Source of the DNA: Protea cynaroides
Taxonomy: Eukaryota > Streptophyta > Magnoliopsida > Proteales > Proteaceae
NCBI GenBank assembly: GCA_028583415.1
Contig: CM053267.1
Span: forward strand, 57,901,396 to 57,965,395
Length of the DNA: 64,000 nucleotides
Reading direction: 5' to 3'
The position numbers and the translations under genes were made by a program. Shown here piece after piece: positions 1-12,369 of this stretch (position 1 is its first letter; every line of letters begins with the position of its first letter). A model generated the notes under the pieces. It had not been told where the DNA came from and did not search any database. It saw nothing but the letters and a program-made list of their open reading frames with translations.

Positions 1-1517
1 TCATTAGACAGGCAAGGAGATCATTGTCTTCTATGGGTTAATACTGTTGAAGCATATGTTGCAATTGTTGGCAAATGAATCAACTATGATGAGAGAGAAA
101 ATGAAGAAAGAGAGAGAATATAGAGAGAGTGTGTGGACTTCATTGTAGGTCCCACCAATGAAGTAGACAACATGCAATGTAGTGATGTGGAGAAAGAAGA
201 AAGAGAAAATTATGAGAGAGAAAATGATGAGGAGAGATAGAGAAGAGAGAAACTAAAGAGAGAGAGAAAGTGATGAGGTGGCACATGGTGCCACATGGCA
301 TGGGCATGCCACAAGGGCCAACAACCACTGCCATGTGGCTATGTCTCAAGGCAGGCCAGCAGTTATAGCCGCAAGTAACAAAGGCCAGCAAAGCCCATGT
401 CGCAAGCAGTCGTGCCACAAGGACCATGCCATACAGCCATGGTGTCATGCCGCATCCCACTTAGATGGTCATGACCTGATTTTTCAGAAAATCGACTAAG
501 TGTCGATACCTCCAACATGTGTTCGATGATAATCCAGGAGAGAGAAAATTCTACTGGAAGTTTTCATCTATTAACATTTTTAACAGTTTTGCACTCTCTT
601 AACAAGTTACAGATGCCATTTAATGTATTGTGAGGGACATTTTAGGTACTACATTAAAGTTTAGATCTAACATCAAAGGTGGAAATGAGGGTTTAATCAA
701 GATTAGACTGATCCGACGGCTTAGATCAAGGCAGAAGATCATCAGTTTTGTTAGATTCTCCCGCGAAGGCTTCTATTGATTGTTGCAATGTAATATGGTG
801 GATTCGATTGTGTTAAGTTGAAGATGGTCTCAATGATGCGCATGGTTTCTTATCTCTAAGCTTATAAAATGGAATCCTTGGATTGGAACTTATACAATCC
901 TTGGATTGATACAATCACTCTTCAAAAGTAAGGGTAGAATCCATGGGATTTTATACAATCCTTGTATTAGTATAATTCCTTCTTTTCCAAATTGGTTTAT
1001 CTCTCAGAAATCTGTACCTGCTTATTTATAAAATATCTTTAGTATGTTTGCAATCATCTCTAGTTCTCACCTTCTTGTTTGTTTGTTTGTCATCTGTGTA
1101 TTTTTTCCTCTTCAACTTTTAAAATCAAGCCCTGTCTTTCAAAAAAAAAAAAAAAAAAGTATAAATGTATTGGTTGGTTTTATTTTAATTTTAGGTTAGC
1201 ATTTTATGATGGGATATTTTAATAGAATAGACACCAAACCAATAAGAGTGCATTAAAAGGAAATGGTGTCAATAATGCAGTGATATCGACCGATGTCATA
1301 TAGACAAATCCTTTTATAATGCATCATGTACAAGGATGTATCAATTTTGGGGCCGCACCGTATCGCCTAAACTGGATCGAATGATTAAAACCCGGATTGA
1401 TCCACACTGTTTGCTAAACATGTCATGCTTAGACCTGGAATGATTATTAATTAGTCATTCATGGTGTAAGAGTGCAGCTCGTTGGTCGCCTGACAGAAAT
1501 CGAGACTGATCGAAGGT
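1..1517. other. Gene-free stretch with repeat debris
   Basis: No coding region is supported. Positions 100-270 are rich in GAGA, and 270-480 is rich in short variants of CCATG/CATGG, giving small overlapping open frames on both strands that look like chance. A homopolymer A run at 1141-1158 follows a stretch ending in AAATCAAGCCCTG, which could be the 3' end of an old poly(A) retroelement lying on the + strand. Its 5' limit and family cannot be told. Confidence 0.5.
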
Positions 1518-1664
1518 GTTTGACATTATTGTGATAATTAATTATTACTTCTTTATGTCTAGTGATATTAGATGGTTATTATTTATGACTCATAATTTAT
1601 TTTTATAAATGATTTATTATAAATAACTCATAACCACAAATAATAAACTATACTGAAGATAGCC
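1518..1664. mobile_element. Truncated Tourist-like (Harbinger) MITE
   Basis: This is the right part of the MITE family seen complete at 31712, 59789 and 60200. It shares the internal block from TTATTGTGATAATTAATTATTA through the ATAAATAACTCATAA segment and ends in a decayed AGATAGCC followed by TAA, the family's target trinucleotide. The left half is missing. Confidence 0.5.
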
Positions 1665-2854
1665 TAAATGTCTCGAATTTCTCTCTCATCATTTAAGCTA
1701 TGTTTTTTAATTAAGAACTTAAACTAGACAATTATATATGTTGTGCATGTAGAATAAATAATAACCAATTACAACATAACATGGCCCAAGTGTTGTGCTT
1801 TTTTCCAGGGAAATTTGGTTGGCAGGATTGGGATGATTAGCATAATAACAATATGTAGCAGTTGGTATACGTCATTGAAGCCAGTAAATAGATCAATCAG
1901 ATCGATTTACATAAAATCGATTAGGGACCAAGACTGATCGGACCGAATATAAACGTGTCCATTTTTGACAAATGAAAACTAATTAGTTAAACGTGCTGAT
2001 CACGATGCTAGGTATTAAATTGATGGTAACCAAAGACTTATTCGTGTCCAATATCTATCTTCTCCTGGTCTATTGATTATCTTTTGCATGTCTAAGACGA
2101 CGCTATGTTATCTTTCCAAAACGTAGCATGATCGTTTTCCAAAATGAAACATGAAGTAATAGGATGCAACTTGGCTCCCAGGAGATGGTCAAAACAGAGA
2201 ACTTCTCCTTCCACTGGTGCGAGCTTTGTGATCAAATCTCAGCTTCACTTTGGAATTTTGTTGGGGAATCATGGATGAGGTGGGAGGTTTTCTTGTAATG
2301 CCACAAAATATAGTAGAAAATAAAGAACATCAAAATTAGTAACGATCACAACTCAATGATCAATAACATGATCAGAAGAGAACTTCACAATCTGTTAGAA
2401 TACCTTGATGCCCATTTTTAAGCAACTGATAAGTTTCTTTCAATCTAGTTATGCGCAATACACTTTGAAAGATATGAATGATTTATATATAGCAGAAGGT
2501 TGGCTTCATGGGCTCTTATCGGTCCATTATCCGGCTGGTATGGTTTTGTTTGGGGCTTATTAAGTTGGTTAGGTTTGGACTTATCAATTGATCCAGTCAG
2601 ATTCAAATCTTCACCTGCTCTAAAATCACAATCTAACTACCACCCAATCATTCGATTCTGGTTCGATCAGGCTGAATCGATTTTAGTTTGGACCCAATTT
2701 TGACACCCTATCACCACACACATATAGGGGAGGGGGGAGGAATGTGGGTGGAAGCCTAGATCCCTTTACGCTACCTGCAAAAGAAATCTCTAGTTTACAT
2801 AAAATGTACAAGGATATATCATATATGTTTAACCTATATCACCTTACTATATGT
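1665..2854. other. Gene-free stretch with a fragment of the GGGGTGTCAA family
   Basis: No gene is supported. The part at about 2480-2711 is built of the CGGTT/GGTTCGAT-like composition typical of the elements at 12370 and 13569 and ends in ATTTTGACACCC, the right terminus of that family. Its left end is not visible. The rest holds nothing recognisable. Confidence 0.4.
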
Positions 2855-3239
2855 CACTACAACAAATGGGTTTTTTGTGACGGTATTTTAGGACGGTAAA
2901 AAATAACCGTCGCAAAAGATACTTAATAAATTGACGGGGGGCTAAATACCGTCCCAATAAAGACAGTATTTATGATGGATAACGTAAATCCGTCGTATAT
3001 AGGTATTATTAAGATTATTTACGACGGGATGTAACTACCGTCGTATATAGGTTATTAGATGGGACGAGAAATAATACCCGTCGTATATAGCTCCGATAGT
3101 AATTTTTTTATATAGTTTTTATATGACGGAACACAAAACCCATCGTTATTGAAATAGTTAGACACGACGGGCAATATAAGCCATCGATTATAATCATGTA
3201 GATACGACGGTAATAAAACCCATCGTAAATAGAGAGTAT

Positions 3240-4380
3240 ATTTCCATGATCATCCATGTCCTCTTTCATATGCTATGCCCTAACCGCCCATCCCATTCCC
3301 AGAGCCCTGCTGCTGGAATCCCTAACCATCGACCTCGACCTAGACCTCCATCCATTGTTGCGGTCAGTTCTCCACCAGTTCTCCAATCCCACCCCAGCCC
3401 ACAGGTTTGTATCGTTTTCACTCTTCTGATTTTCTCACACCGTCACTCTCTATTTCTTCTTCTGATTTTCTCTCTCTTGGTTCTTTGTCCGTCTGTATCT
3501 GATGTGTTTCTTGATCAATGGTTTGAGGAGAAGATTCGTTTGAAGATAGGATTTGCTGATTTTTTTGGAAATAGATCCTGTCTCCATTAGTCTCGAACAC
3601 ACAAGAAATTGAAGAGGAATCTTTAGGTATGTCTTTCTTCTCTATGCAAGTTTGAGAATGGCTCAAAAGTGATATGCTTTCCATTTTCATTATTCTTTTT
3701 TCTGAGATAAACATCGCAATGCCCCTAAATTTCAAGAAAGTTTTTTTTTTTGGAGGAATTTTAGATCATGAAACATATTACAGGTTGTTGATCCATCTCT
3801 CTAGTCGAGCAAAGGTTGGGTAATTCTCTTACCGTCTCTGCTCTCTATCCAATCGCTCTGCCTAAATTTGCCTAAACTTCTATATCTAAAGCAGTACTTT
3901 GTCGTTAAGGAGGTGGGATTTTCAATTTCTGAGAACTGCGGAGCCAGTGGCAGTGGGGTATCCTAACATCGGTGAGTATCAGCTTCAGCATTTGGTTCGG
4001 TGCTTCTCTCTTCCTCTGTCTCTTTACTTGAGCACATCTCAGTCTTGGCTTTGTTTCCAGGTACTAATATCGAATCTCTTTTGTTCGTCTCTCTTCCTCT
4101 GTCTCTTCACCTGAGCACATCTCTTCTGTCGATTTTTTTTCAATTAAAACCCTAAATACAATTTTCAGGAGTTAATTGCTATGGATCGAAGGCAATACCT
4201 AATGCAAGTTCTGTTCTTCATCAATGGTTTTCATGCTCATCGTCATCTGGTGTTCTTCTTCGGTTATGGTTGTCTTTCTATGATGAATGGTTTCTTTGTT
4301 TAATACCTTCGTTTTTCATTTTCTGTGGTTTCTACATCAATGAATTTGCATGCTATGACTTTGCTTCTCTGTGGAACCCA
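3240..4380. other. Interior of the CACTA element, unidentified gene-like DNA
   Basis: This stretch has pyrimidine-rich blocks (CTCTCTTGG, TCTCTTCCTCTGTCTC twice at about 4005 and 4090) and intron-like T-rich tracts, as in the 5' untranslated part of a plant gene. An open frame of 114 codons at 3246 has low-complexity Pro/Ser/Leu content and no domain that I recognise. It may be a second captured piece of host sequence. Its source is unknown. Confidence 0.35.
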
Positions 4381-4403
4381 ATCTTCACCCTGACAATGGA
4401 TTC

Positions 4404-5375
4404 CTACTGTGGTGTGAAGATATGCATTTTACAAACATGAGACTCGATCTCAGCTGAAAGTTGGCTGAATAGAGGATGTAGTCGAATCCTGTGAAATTGA
4501 AATATGTGAATCACAAATCATGTCAATACAATGCCTATTATGTTTTAGTAATATTTCAATTGATTGCATATCAAAATCAAGAAAGAGAAAATATATGAAT
4601 TGCACCTCCCACTTATCTCGAGCTTTGACAACAATTGAGCCTTTGAAGATGCTCTGTTCCATAGCATCACTGCTACCCTGTAACTACTAAGAAGGCCAGC
4701 CCAAATCCGATGCATGGTTCTGGCTGAACGAAGCACATAATACATCCTTAACATGTATGCTAATATGCATAAATATAGAGTGCTGCATTCTTAGAGGTTG
4801 CTACACTAGCGATGTATGCATTTGTAGTCCAGATATCCTTATCACAATTTCAAAGACTATGAAACTAAAATGGATCAGGGAGATACCTCCAAATCTCCAT
4901 CCTTCTTAACTTTTTTTTTCCTTGAACTTCAAGTTTATCTGTTCACATGTTATTATAATAGAATCGGGTATTAAGAGCTTAAAAAAGTTGTCCTGAGACA
5001 TTTAAATAACTTGAGAGAGATTTTTAGAATCCTTACCTTGATTAACTGCAATAATTAACCTCCTTGTTGCTAAGCAATTCAAGGACAACATCATCCATTG
5101 CTCGAATATCACAACCAATTAACAAAGGAGCCTGCACATTCAGAGCAATACTGTTCAGTCAAATACATACTTCTTGACCCCATAACAGAATTATTATTCA
5201 AGATCTTCTCTGGTACCTTAATTAATGCCTATACATTGATATGGTACCTTAATTAATGCCTATACATTGATATGTGAATGGTATTCCTCTATTGTCATGC
5301 CACCATTTCCCACTTCAAGCATGTCAGGATCTGAATATAATAACTCCAGCCATTGAGAGATGAAACCCAATATGG
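4404..5375 (-). pseudogene. Captured alpha-galactosidase (GH27) gene fragment
   Basis: Several exons of a plant alpha-galactosidase, the GH27 enzyme that removes terminal alpha-1,6-galactose from raffinose-type sugars and galactomannan, are visible on the - strand in the right order. About 5268-5375 contains DPDMLEVGNGGM. An exon at 5037-5131 with consensus splice borders contains APLLIGCDIRAMDD and LELLSNKEV, then a 4-base insertion disrupts the family's IAVNQ. About 4600-4715 gives IWAGLLSSYRVAVMLWNR, then VVKARDKWE in another frame. 4404-4500 gives ESHVCKMHIFTPQ and the natural stop codon. The N-terminal half with the catalytic barrel strands is absent. Frameshifts and stops show it is dead. 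It lies inside a CACTA element, so I infer transduplication from a host gene elsewhere. Confidence 0.8.
5213..5273. repeat. 30-bp tandem duplication
   Basis: The block GGTACCTTAATTAATGCCTA plus ten further bases occurs twice head to tail. It lies in an intron position of the alpha-galactosidase fragment, inside the CACTA element. Confidence 0.85.
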
Positions 5376-5645
5376 TTCACAACATATATTTGCAGAGTAA
5401 TAAGATAGAACTATGACAAGATCCTTGATAGCCATGGATATAGTGGACAGGGAGTAAAAAACATGAATGACTTGCCTTGTTGGTCCCAATAGGACCAACT
5501 GCTGGATAGCCCTCTACAGACTTCTTAAGAAGGTCAGAAAATAAATTCGAGGATTAACTGGAACATTCCCAGCCAGCCCAAACTAATCACAATCTTTTTG
5601 TTATTGTTACTACTAATTTGTAGGTGGGTATACCGTTAAAGTCTG

Positions 5646-5715
5646 CAAGTAATCTGTAAGTAGTATTTTGTTGTGCCCAAAGTAATCTGTAAGTAGTATT
5701 TTGTTGTGCACAAAG
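5646..5715. repeat. 35-bp tandem duplication
   Basis: The block AAGTAATCTGTAAGTAGTAT followed by TTTGTTGTGC occurs twice in direct tandem with one or two base changes. It is inside the CACTA element. Nothing else is recognisable nearby. Confidence 0.8.
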
Positions 5716-5875
5716 TATTATTGTCGCACATGTCATATCCATGCCTATCTTGGTTAGGAAATCAACAAACTTGTTCATCTCTTTAGGGAGAAACTGAAAA
5801 TTACCTAATATAAAATAAGTAGCCAAATATGGATAATATATAATCAAACCGTCAAAACAATTGGATTAGGTGTTA

Positions 5876-6143
5876 ATCAGTAGCTAACTTTTGTGTGGCT
5901 AATATTACAATTGGATTAGGTGTAAATTTCACTCTCATTTTGTGTTGTAATCTACTATCTTAATTTTACCCAGATGACTGATAAGTTCATCTTTATATCT
6001 TATAAACCAGCCATTTACCTTTAGTTATTTGGCATATTTTCTTATGTATATGGAATGCTTGGGATATCATTTTCTTACATGAGTTTTGCAAGTTGTAACT
6101 TCTAAGTTCTAACAAATTAGTATTTGTATTGAGCCAGTCAATG

Positions 6144-6186
<43 letters not shown>

Positions 6187-7480
6187 AGGTTTGCTTAGAG
6201 AAAGGGTTCGTGGGACCTTTATAGTGGTACACAAGCATGGCTACTATATAGCTTTTATAGAAATATGTATTGTATAGCTATCGGTCCATTATCTTGTAAG
6301 ATATTTTGGTACACAAACATGGCTGCTGTACAGCTCAAAATTCCCTCATGATTTTTGGTGTTTAGCTTATTTTGGATGCTGGTGAGTTGAATTGGATGCT
6401 TGAAATAGATATCCTTATCCAAACACTTAATGAGTCATGGAAGGTTATGGTTTTCATCTGAAAACAATAATAAATATCATCACCAATAAGAACATTCACA
6501 TCTGTTATTGCTTAATTGAATGTTGTTCTACTGCTGCAGGTGAGGGAGACCTTTTAACTAGCAGAGACTTATATGCTGTAAGTTTGACGGCATCAATCCT
6601 ACTTTGGAAATATTTGAGGTCTCTTCTGACGGGAAAAAAGAAATCATTTGCATCAGTAATAAGCTTTATGAATTATGAATGCATTGATGGTCAATTTATT
6701 CAATTATTCTACATTTTGGAAGATTGTAAGGATTGTTAGTGGTGTTCAGTCCAGAGCTTAACCCTTTGGGATGCATCACATATTCCTTAGAGAGAGTCAA
6801 AAGGATCTTTGAGGATTCTTAATTTTTCTTAGTTTGCAATTTGATGTTTGTCTTTGTGTTTTGTGTATTCACTATATCATTACAGTTTGGATACTATCAA
6901 GAAGAAACTCATTTGCAATAAAGTTTTAGATTTTTTTATGAAATAAAGTTCCAGACAAATTTGCTTCAAGAAAATAGATCTGATTTATTTTTATAACTAA
7001 TCCAAACTTATTTGCTATTTTGGAATGGTTATCTTTCCATGCTTTGGATTCTGACTTATAGATAAATGCCTTTCTCTATTTTTGCCATAAAAACTAGTTT
7101 GAATGGAGTGTGTAGTGTGAATGCGAGATCACAAGAACATCCACCTTTACGTATCAAAGGAACAACCATGGAACCAGAAGTCTAGTACAAAGGATGAGGT
7201 AGGCCTCTTCATTATGTCTAACTAGTTTAATATGATTATTATGATCCAATAGACAATGTTCAATATTCTTGTGTTTTCATGTTGATTCTTAGTATTTAGT
7301 ATTGACTATAGTTTGGAATGGCATGCTATTCTTATTCTTGACTTTTGCTTCTTTATGCATTTATTGGTAAGGTTTGAAGCCAACTATAGATTGTAAAAGG
7401 AGGAAAAAACGGGTGGTTGATATAACAGTCCCAACACCGTGGGGTTAGAAGCAATTAGATTGTGAAGGGGGACTGTTATA
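5876..7480. other. Right interior of the CACTA element, unidentified
   Basis: The stretch is mostly AT-rich and intron-like. A segment at 6530-6580 looks like an exon: a CTGCTGCAG acceptor-like site, a short open stretch, then GTAAGT. The peptide EGDLLTSRDLYA is too short for me to assign. It could be a further captured exon on the + strand. No transposase is seen. Confidence 0.3.
6147..6183. repeat. (CT)n microsatellite
   Basis: An uninterrupted TC dinucleotide run of about 37 bases inside the CACTA element. Confidence 0.95.
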
Positions 7481-7874
7481 TGTGAACTGTATTTTTTTTT
7501 ACAAAAAAGTTACTTTTTGCGACGGTAATATTTATCCGTCGCAAAACCTATATTATACGACGGATTATACCTACCGTTGTGAACATTATTACCATTAACG
7601 ACGGAATTATATCGTCGTATAAAACACCCCTTATGTGACAGTTTTGTGCTACCGTCGTTAAATATTATTATTTAAGACGGTTCATTTTTACCGTCGTAAA
7701 TAGATTTTTCCCGACGACCACTGATTACCGTCGTTAACATTTACGACGCCGTCTTATACGACACTTGTATGACTTTATATGACGGTAAATAACCGTCGTA
7801 AACGGGTATTTACGACGGGAAAAAGTATTTAAGACGGAAAAAAACCGTCGTTAAAAGTGAAAATTCTTGTAGTC

Positions 7875-8302
7875 AAGGTCAGTTCCTCTACTCATACATA
7901 TACTGTCCACGGGATTCCATCATCGTGTAGAGTATGGGATCTACCTCTGGAGAGTGAGACCCACTAAATATGGACAATGATTAAGTCTCATGGAGAGTAC
8001 ACACACGTACTCATGATCTACACTCCTTTCAATCTTGGAATTCTTCTCATCCAATCCATTTGGTACAATCAAGTTCTCTTCACAAAGAAAACCAAGCTAG
8101 TCAGGTTAAAAGCAGATAAAAACTGTGGAAGAGAGAGAGAGAGAGATCTAATTTACATGTACGTAGAAGGACTAATGGTTAACTAATATCACCTTCCATC
8201 TTGGAATACATTTCTTTTTACCAAGAAAAAAAAAATCTTGGAATACCTTTCTGACCATTGATTCAATTTCTCTTGACAATGAAACCAAGTAAGTGTAAAG
8301 AG

Positions 8303-8338
<36 letters not shown>

Positions 8339-9590
8339 GCCTGTATCCCTGACGCTACCCGTAATGCCAATCTCTGTTTAGAATGGTGAGCACATGTAGC
8401 ATACAGGGAACAAGGCATAGCCCATTTTACCTTTCCATCTCGGAACCTCTTTTCTTACCATCAATTTATAAAAGACTTTAGAAATTTCACAAGGAAAACT
8501 AGTATCTCATTCACACATGAATGAGCACACTATATACTTGCTTGCATACACACAGATACAATGGGATAGAGAATGAAGGAGTAATGGTGAGACGAATGTA
8601 TCTCTTTCCCTCTCAAACCTACTAAATTATGGATTAGTTTACCTTCAAGTGAATGGTTTCATTGCTTTCATGGGTGCAAACCCATGAAATATATATTTGT
8701 GAGTCTTGTGATATATTTAGTTATGCATTATTGTGAAGATCTTGATAAAGATTTTTCAGGATTAGGCCCCTGGATTTTAGGCTTATTGGGTTCAGGTTGT
8801 TGCCTTTTTTTGTCCTTTTAATAAATGACTTATTTCTGACAGATGTCTTATGGTCTATACATCAGTTGGATTAATCCACAATTTCCGCAACATATCCCCT
8901 CCCTCTCTTTATTATTTATAGGGAAAAGATTTCATATACAATCATGCTGGTCGTACTTTAATGATCGATTGAGACAAGAAAGAAGATGCATAATTGCAAA
9001 ACTATCTTTCCTTATTGAATGAAGGGCTAATGTATTGTCCATATACATGCATGGTCCATGTACAAAAATTGTACATCTCCTTATTGTTATTTGAAATTAT
9101 TTTTCATCGTAAAGATACTTCTTCTTCTTTATTTCCCTTCTTAACCGTATCCAAGAAAACTAACTTATTTCCTTCGTCTTTACCAAATTAGTTTATCTCT
9201 CTATCTACCCTCATTGGTTGGTTAACCTATTTAGATCCTTGATCCGTTTTTTGCTCTTGAATAGGTTCTTTCGTGAAACTCCATCTATTCTGGTGAGGCT
9301 GACAGACTGGTCATTAATTTGAATTACAGTATATTTTTTATTGTTTATTTCAAGCAAACAATAAGGACAAACCTCAAAAAAATAAAAAAATTCATGATGA
9401 CAATATGATTGAAAAAATTTCTGCAATATGATCATGGGTCTAATGCCAATGGAATAATAACACTATAAGAAGAGGCCAACCAACAAAAATTTTGAGCACA
9501 CAATAATGGGGTATAAGAATATTTTGTCTCTAGACTTATATATTGGTAAACCACTCTCAAAGATATCTAGAAAATCCCATGCAATCTCCA
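7875..9590. other. Gene-free stretch with GA microsatellites
   Basis: No gene is supported. Short (GA)n runs lie at about 8131-8146 and 8304-8334. The two are preceded by similar text (TTGGAATNCNTTTCT then ACCAAG), suggesting an old local duplication. The remainder is unremarkable AT-rich DNA. Confidence 0.5.
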
Positions 9591-9597
9591 AAAGGCA

Positions 9598-9888
9598 TGC
9601 AATCTCCCCTTCAACTTGAATTTCAAATAGATATGATTAGTTGTAGCCATCTATGGAATATCTTGAGCTTGAGAATCTCTCACCAACTCATATTGCATGC
9701 AATATCTCCTTGAATTTGAATTTCAAAAAAATATTGATTAATTGTAACACATAATGGAATATCTTGAGAATCTCTCACCAACCCAAATTGCATGCAATCT
9801 CTCCTTATATTTGAATTTCAAATATATGCTAGTCATGATCCGTTGTAACAAGATAGTGAAATTTCTTGGGAATCTATCAATCCCAACA
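9598..9888. repeat. Three-copy tandem repeat, unit about 97 bp
   Basis: Three degenerate head-to-tail units begin near 9598, 9699 and 9794. Each starts TGCAATCTCTCCTT or close to it, continues through TTGAATTTCAAA and TTGTAAC, and ends near GAATCTCTCACCAACCC. The third is the most diverged. No coding potential is seen. Confidence 0.75.
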
Positions 9889-10136
9889 TTTGTTATTCTA
9901 TTATAAAAAGAGAGTTTCATCAGAAATAGATTCTCCATTTCGTTTCCATCTCTATTGCTATTTCGTTTTTTTTTTTTATCTCTATTGTTTAGATAATAGA
10001 AAGAGTCAAAGTTTCTTTAGATTGAATATCAATATATAAGTTGATTACTTTTTTGGTAAATGGAAATAAAAAATATATTAAAAGGAAAATGATGTATAGA
10101 ATTTTCGTTCAGACATTGGGGGACAGAAAGGATGTA

Positions 10137-10345
10137 GGATCCACATCCTCTCCTCCCAGAGGTTCAGGAGGAGAGATGGCAATCCTATTGGATGGCCGAC
10201 ACTTGGAATCCGAGCCCTCCACCCGAGCCGACAAGGGATGTCAGCTCGGATGGAGGACTCAGATTCACCTGAGCCCTAACTGTCGGCCATCCAATGGGAT
10301 TACCACCTTTCCTCCCGAACGTCTAGGAAGAGAGGATTTGGATAG
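10137..10345. mobile_element. Foldback MITE, Mutator-like family, copy 1
   Basis: The two halves are inverted copies of one another over nearly the whole length: GGATCCACATCCTCTCCTCC at the left, and a matching GGAAGAGAGGATTTGGATAG at the right, with GGATGGCCGACA / TGTCGGCCATCC as an inner arm. It is flanked by AAGGATGTA (10128-10136) and AAAGATGTA (10346-10354), a 9-bp duplication with one mismatch, which fits Mutator-type insertion. The 113-codon frame across it is a by-product of the hairpin. Related copies are at 33962, 46816, 47447 and 54958. Confidence 0.75.
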
Positions 10346-10354
10346 AAAGATGTA

Positions 10355-12366
10355 TCAGACTGATTTGAATCTCCCCCTTTAGCACTACGATCAGCAAATG
10401 AATCAAATCAGCAAAAGCACCACAAAATCTAAAATAAAATAAAATAAACCTAAAGTAAATCGATCAGCTCTCAAAAACAATACATTGCTGGTTTTAAAAT
10501 ATTTAAGTGTCTAAATACCTACCTTTGTTCTTCAACTCTTGTAATTCCTCTCAGTGATCTCTTACGTTTCTTTGTTATCTTAATCTTCTTAATTATGTCC
10601 TTAGAATGTCTCTTGTAACTCATATTTTTAGGAATGTCTCTTATAACTCATGTCCTCATGAATTCCTCGAATAATTCATATCTTTATATGTTGTAACTTA
10701 TGTTTTATTGAATTCTCTTTCCTCCTCTGTATGAGGAGGGATTTTTGACGAATCGAAAGTTGGGACTTCTTCTGACCAATATTTGAAGCTAAGTGCATAA
10801 GTGATTTGTGAGTGCATGTGTTGCTATAAAGCTAGGTGCAGAAGTGTTTTGTGGGTGCATATATTACTATAAAGTTAAATTATTAAAATAAAAAATAAAA
10901 TATAAAAAATAAAAAATAAAAAAACAAAAGTGATGCTATAAAATTACAAGCACAAATGTTTTGTGTGTGTATGTGTGTTGCTATATGAAAGTCCCAGTGC
11001 GTCACCGAAACGGGAAGAATCAATGATATTTTAAAATTTTTGTTTGCGATCACATAAGCATATGCAACACTTTGGTTTGCTACAACTATAATGTGGTTAG
11101 GCTTACCCAATGTGCACACACCTCCATTGCAATAAACACACTTCAAAATATATGCACAGATACAACCACAAGAGACAGGGTTTACATGGTTCACCTTCAT
11201 TGTGTATGAAATGCTACATTAATTCATGGGATAATGCCCTAATACACAATTTCATATTTACTCTATACACTTCCATTAAATTTTCTGACCGCTACAACAG
11301 TTAAGCAACATCTATCCCTACTCCTATTCTTGTCATGAAAAAAATTAAAGGCAACAAACTTGACAGGTGTACAATAATCAATTTAAAAATTGAAACAAAC
11401 ACATTTCTTTCCAATTACATCAATAGAATAGGTGTTCCATATTCATCACAATTTATACTAACAGAAATTAGGGATTTGTGATACAGGTTACCTCCGCTTG
11501 CACTACTCCACCATTGACAGCTTCATCGATGCAAAAAAAACCGACATTGCATGCATTTAGATCATCAAGTAAGCCACCATAGTGATCAATTATTATTCCA
11601 ACGCCCCCCCCCCCCCGCGCGCACGGGAAGCTTTTCTCTGCTCTCCTTTTTTTCATTTTCATTATACACAAATGTTATGGCTCGAGTTTTGAAAAGGTAG
11701 AAAAAAATCGGAAGAAAAAAAATGGATTTATATATATATTTTAAAATCATCAAATCATTGTAGGCCTTCAAAAATATCTATAGTGAGACATCTGTGTAGT
11801 GAAGATCCCATCTATTCAAAGTGGATCGATATGTATCCCAATCCACTCAAAGTGCATCGAAATACCCCATTCTTTAAGTGGGTGGAATCGTCACTGTACC
11901 TCATCATAGGAATGACGTCACTACAGAAGATTCCAATCCCACTATCTATGAAAGTAAAAATTAGGCATTTGAATGGATTGATTTTTAAAATCAGCATGTA
12001 ATGACATTGTGTCATGTCACGCTCTGGCTGCTCGCTGCTCAGCCGTCGGATCAGACCTTAGAATAGCGAGTCAAAATTGGCCCTTCGGATGGATGAGGTC
12101 GTGCCGATCCGTGATGGAAACTGGGATCTTGGACCTCTTCGTGATATCCATGGCCTTCAGCCCCATTTGGAACAAGTTCCACCTTGTCTCAAAAGAGCAG
12201 GAGCATATTGACGATAGACAAAATGGGAAGGGAAATTAAGCCGGGAAGGGAAATTAAGCCGCATCAACCTGCAGGTCCAAGACCATTTGGAATATCATCC
12301 GTAGGCAGTCCATGACCTCTTGGAGATGCCTCATGCATGTTTGAAGCGCTCCCTACTAGCCACCAG
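10355..12366. other. Gene-free stretch
   Basis: No gene is supported. The stretch at 10540-10720 contains four loose repeats of CTCATRTY-T-ATGAATT type (TTATAACTCATGTCCTCATG and relatives). A run of 13 C with a CGCGCGCA tail lies at 11604-11621. The part at 12009-12350 is unusually GC-rich with an open frame of 76 codons, but no family is recognisable on either strand. It may be a captured or transposon-derived fragment. Confidence 0.4.
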
Positions 12367-12369
12367 CTA

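Larger units (their letters stand above)
2855..7874. mobile_element. Non-autonomous CACTA-type DNA transposon, 5.0 kb, with captured host sequence
   Basis: The left end reads CACTACAACAAATGGG and the right end reads AATTCTTGTAGTC, an inverted match to the CACTACAAGAA terminus of the CACTA (En/Spm) superfamily with the last base changed. Both ends carry the dense subterminal repeats typical of this superfamily: many copies of GACGG/CCGTC with TCGTAAA or TCGTATA at about 2879-3230 and again, inverted, at 7515-7856. No transposase domain is visible, so the element is non-autonomous. The interior (3240-7480) has the look of gene DNA, including alpha-galactosidase exons on the - strand. The flanking trinucleotides (TGT left, AAG right) do not match, so the insertion duplication has decayed or one border is displaced. 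Confidence 0.75.

Noticed and set aside
3246..3590. 114-codon + strand frame in the CACTA interior
   Set aside because: Low-complexity Pro/Ser/Leu composition, with no domain or convincing splice context.
10041..10382. 113-codon frame on the + strand
   Set aside because: It is produced by the GC-rich arms of the foldback MITE.
12009..12239. 76-codon frame in GC-rich DNA
   Set aside because: No domain on either strand and no splice partner. It is kept only as an unexplained GC-rich patch.
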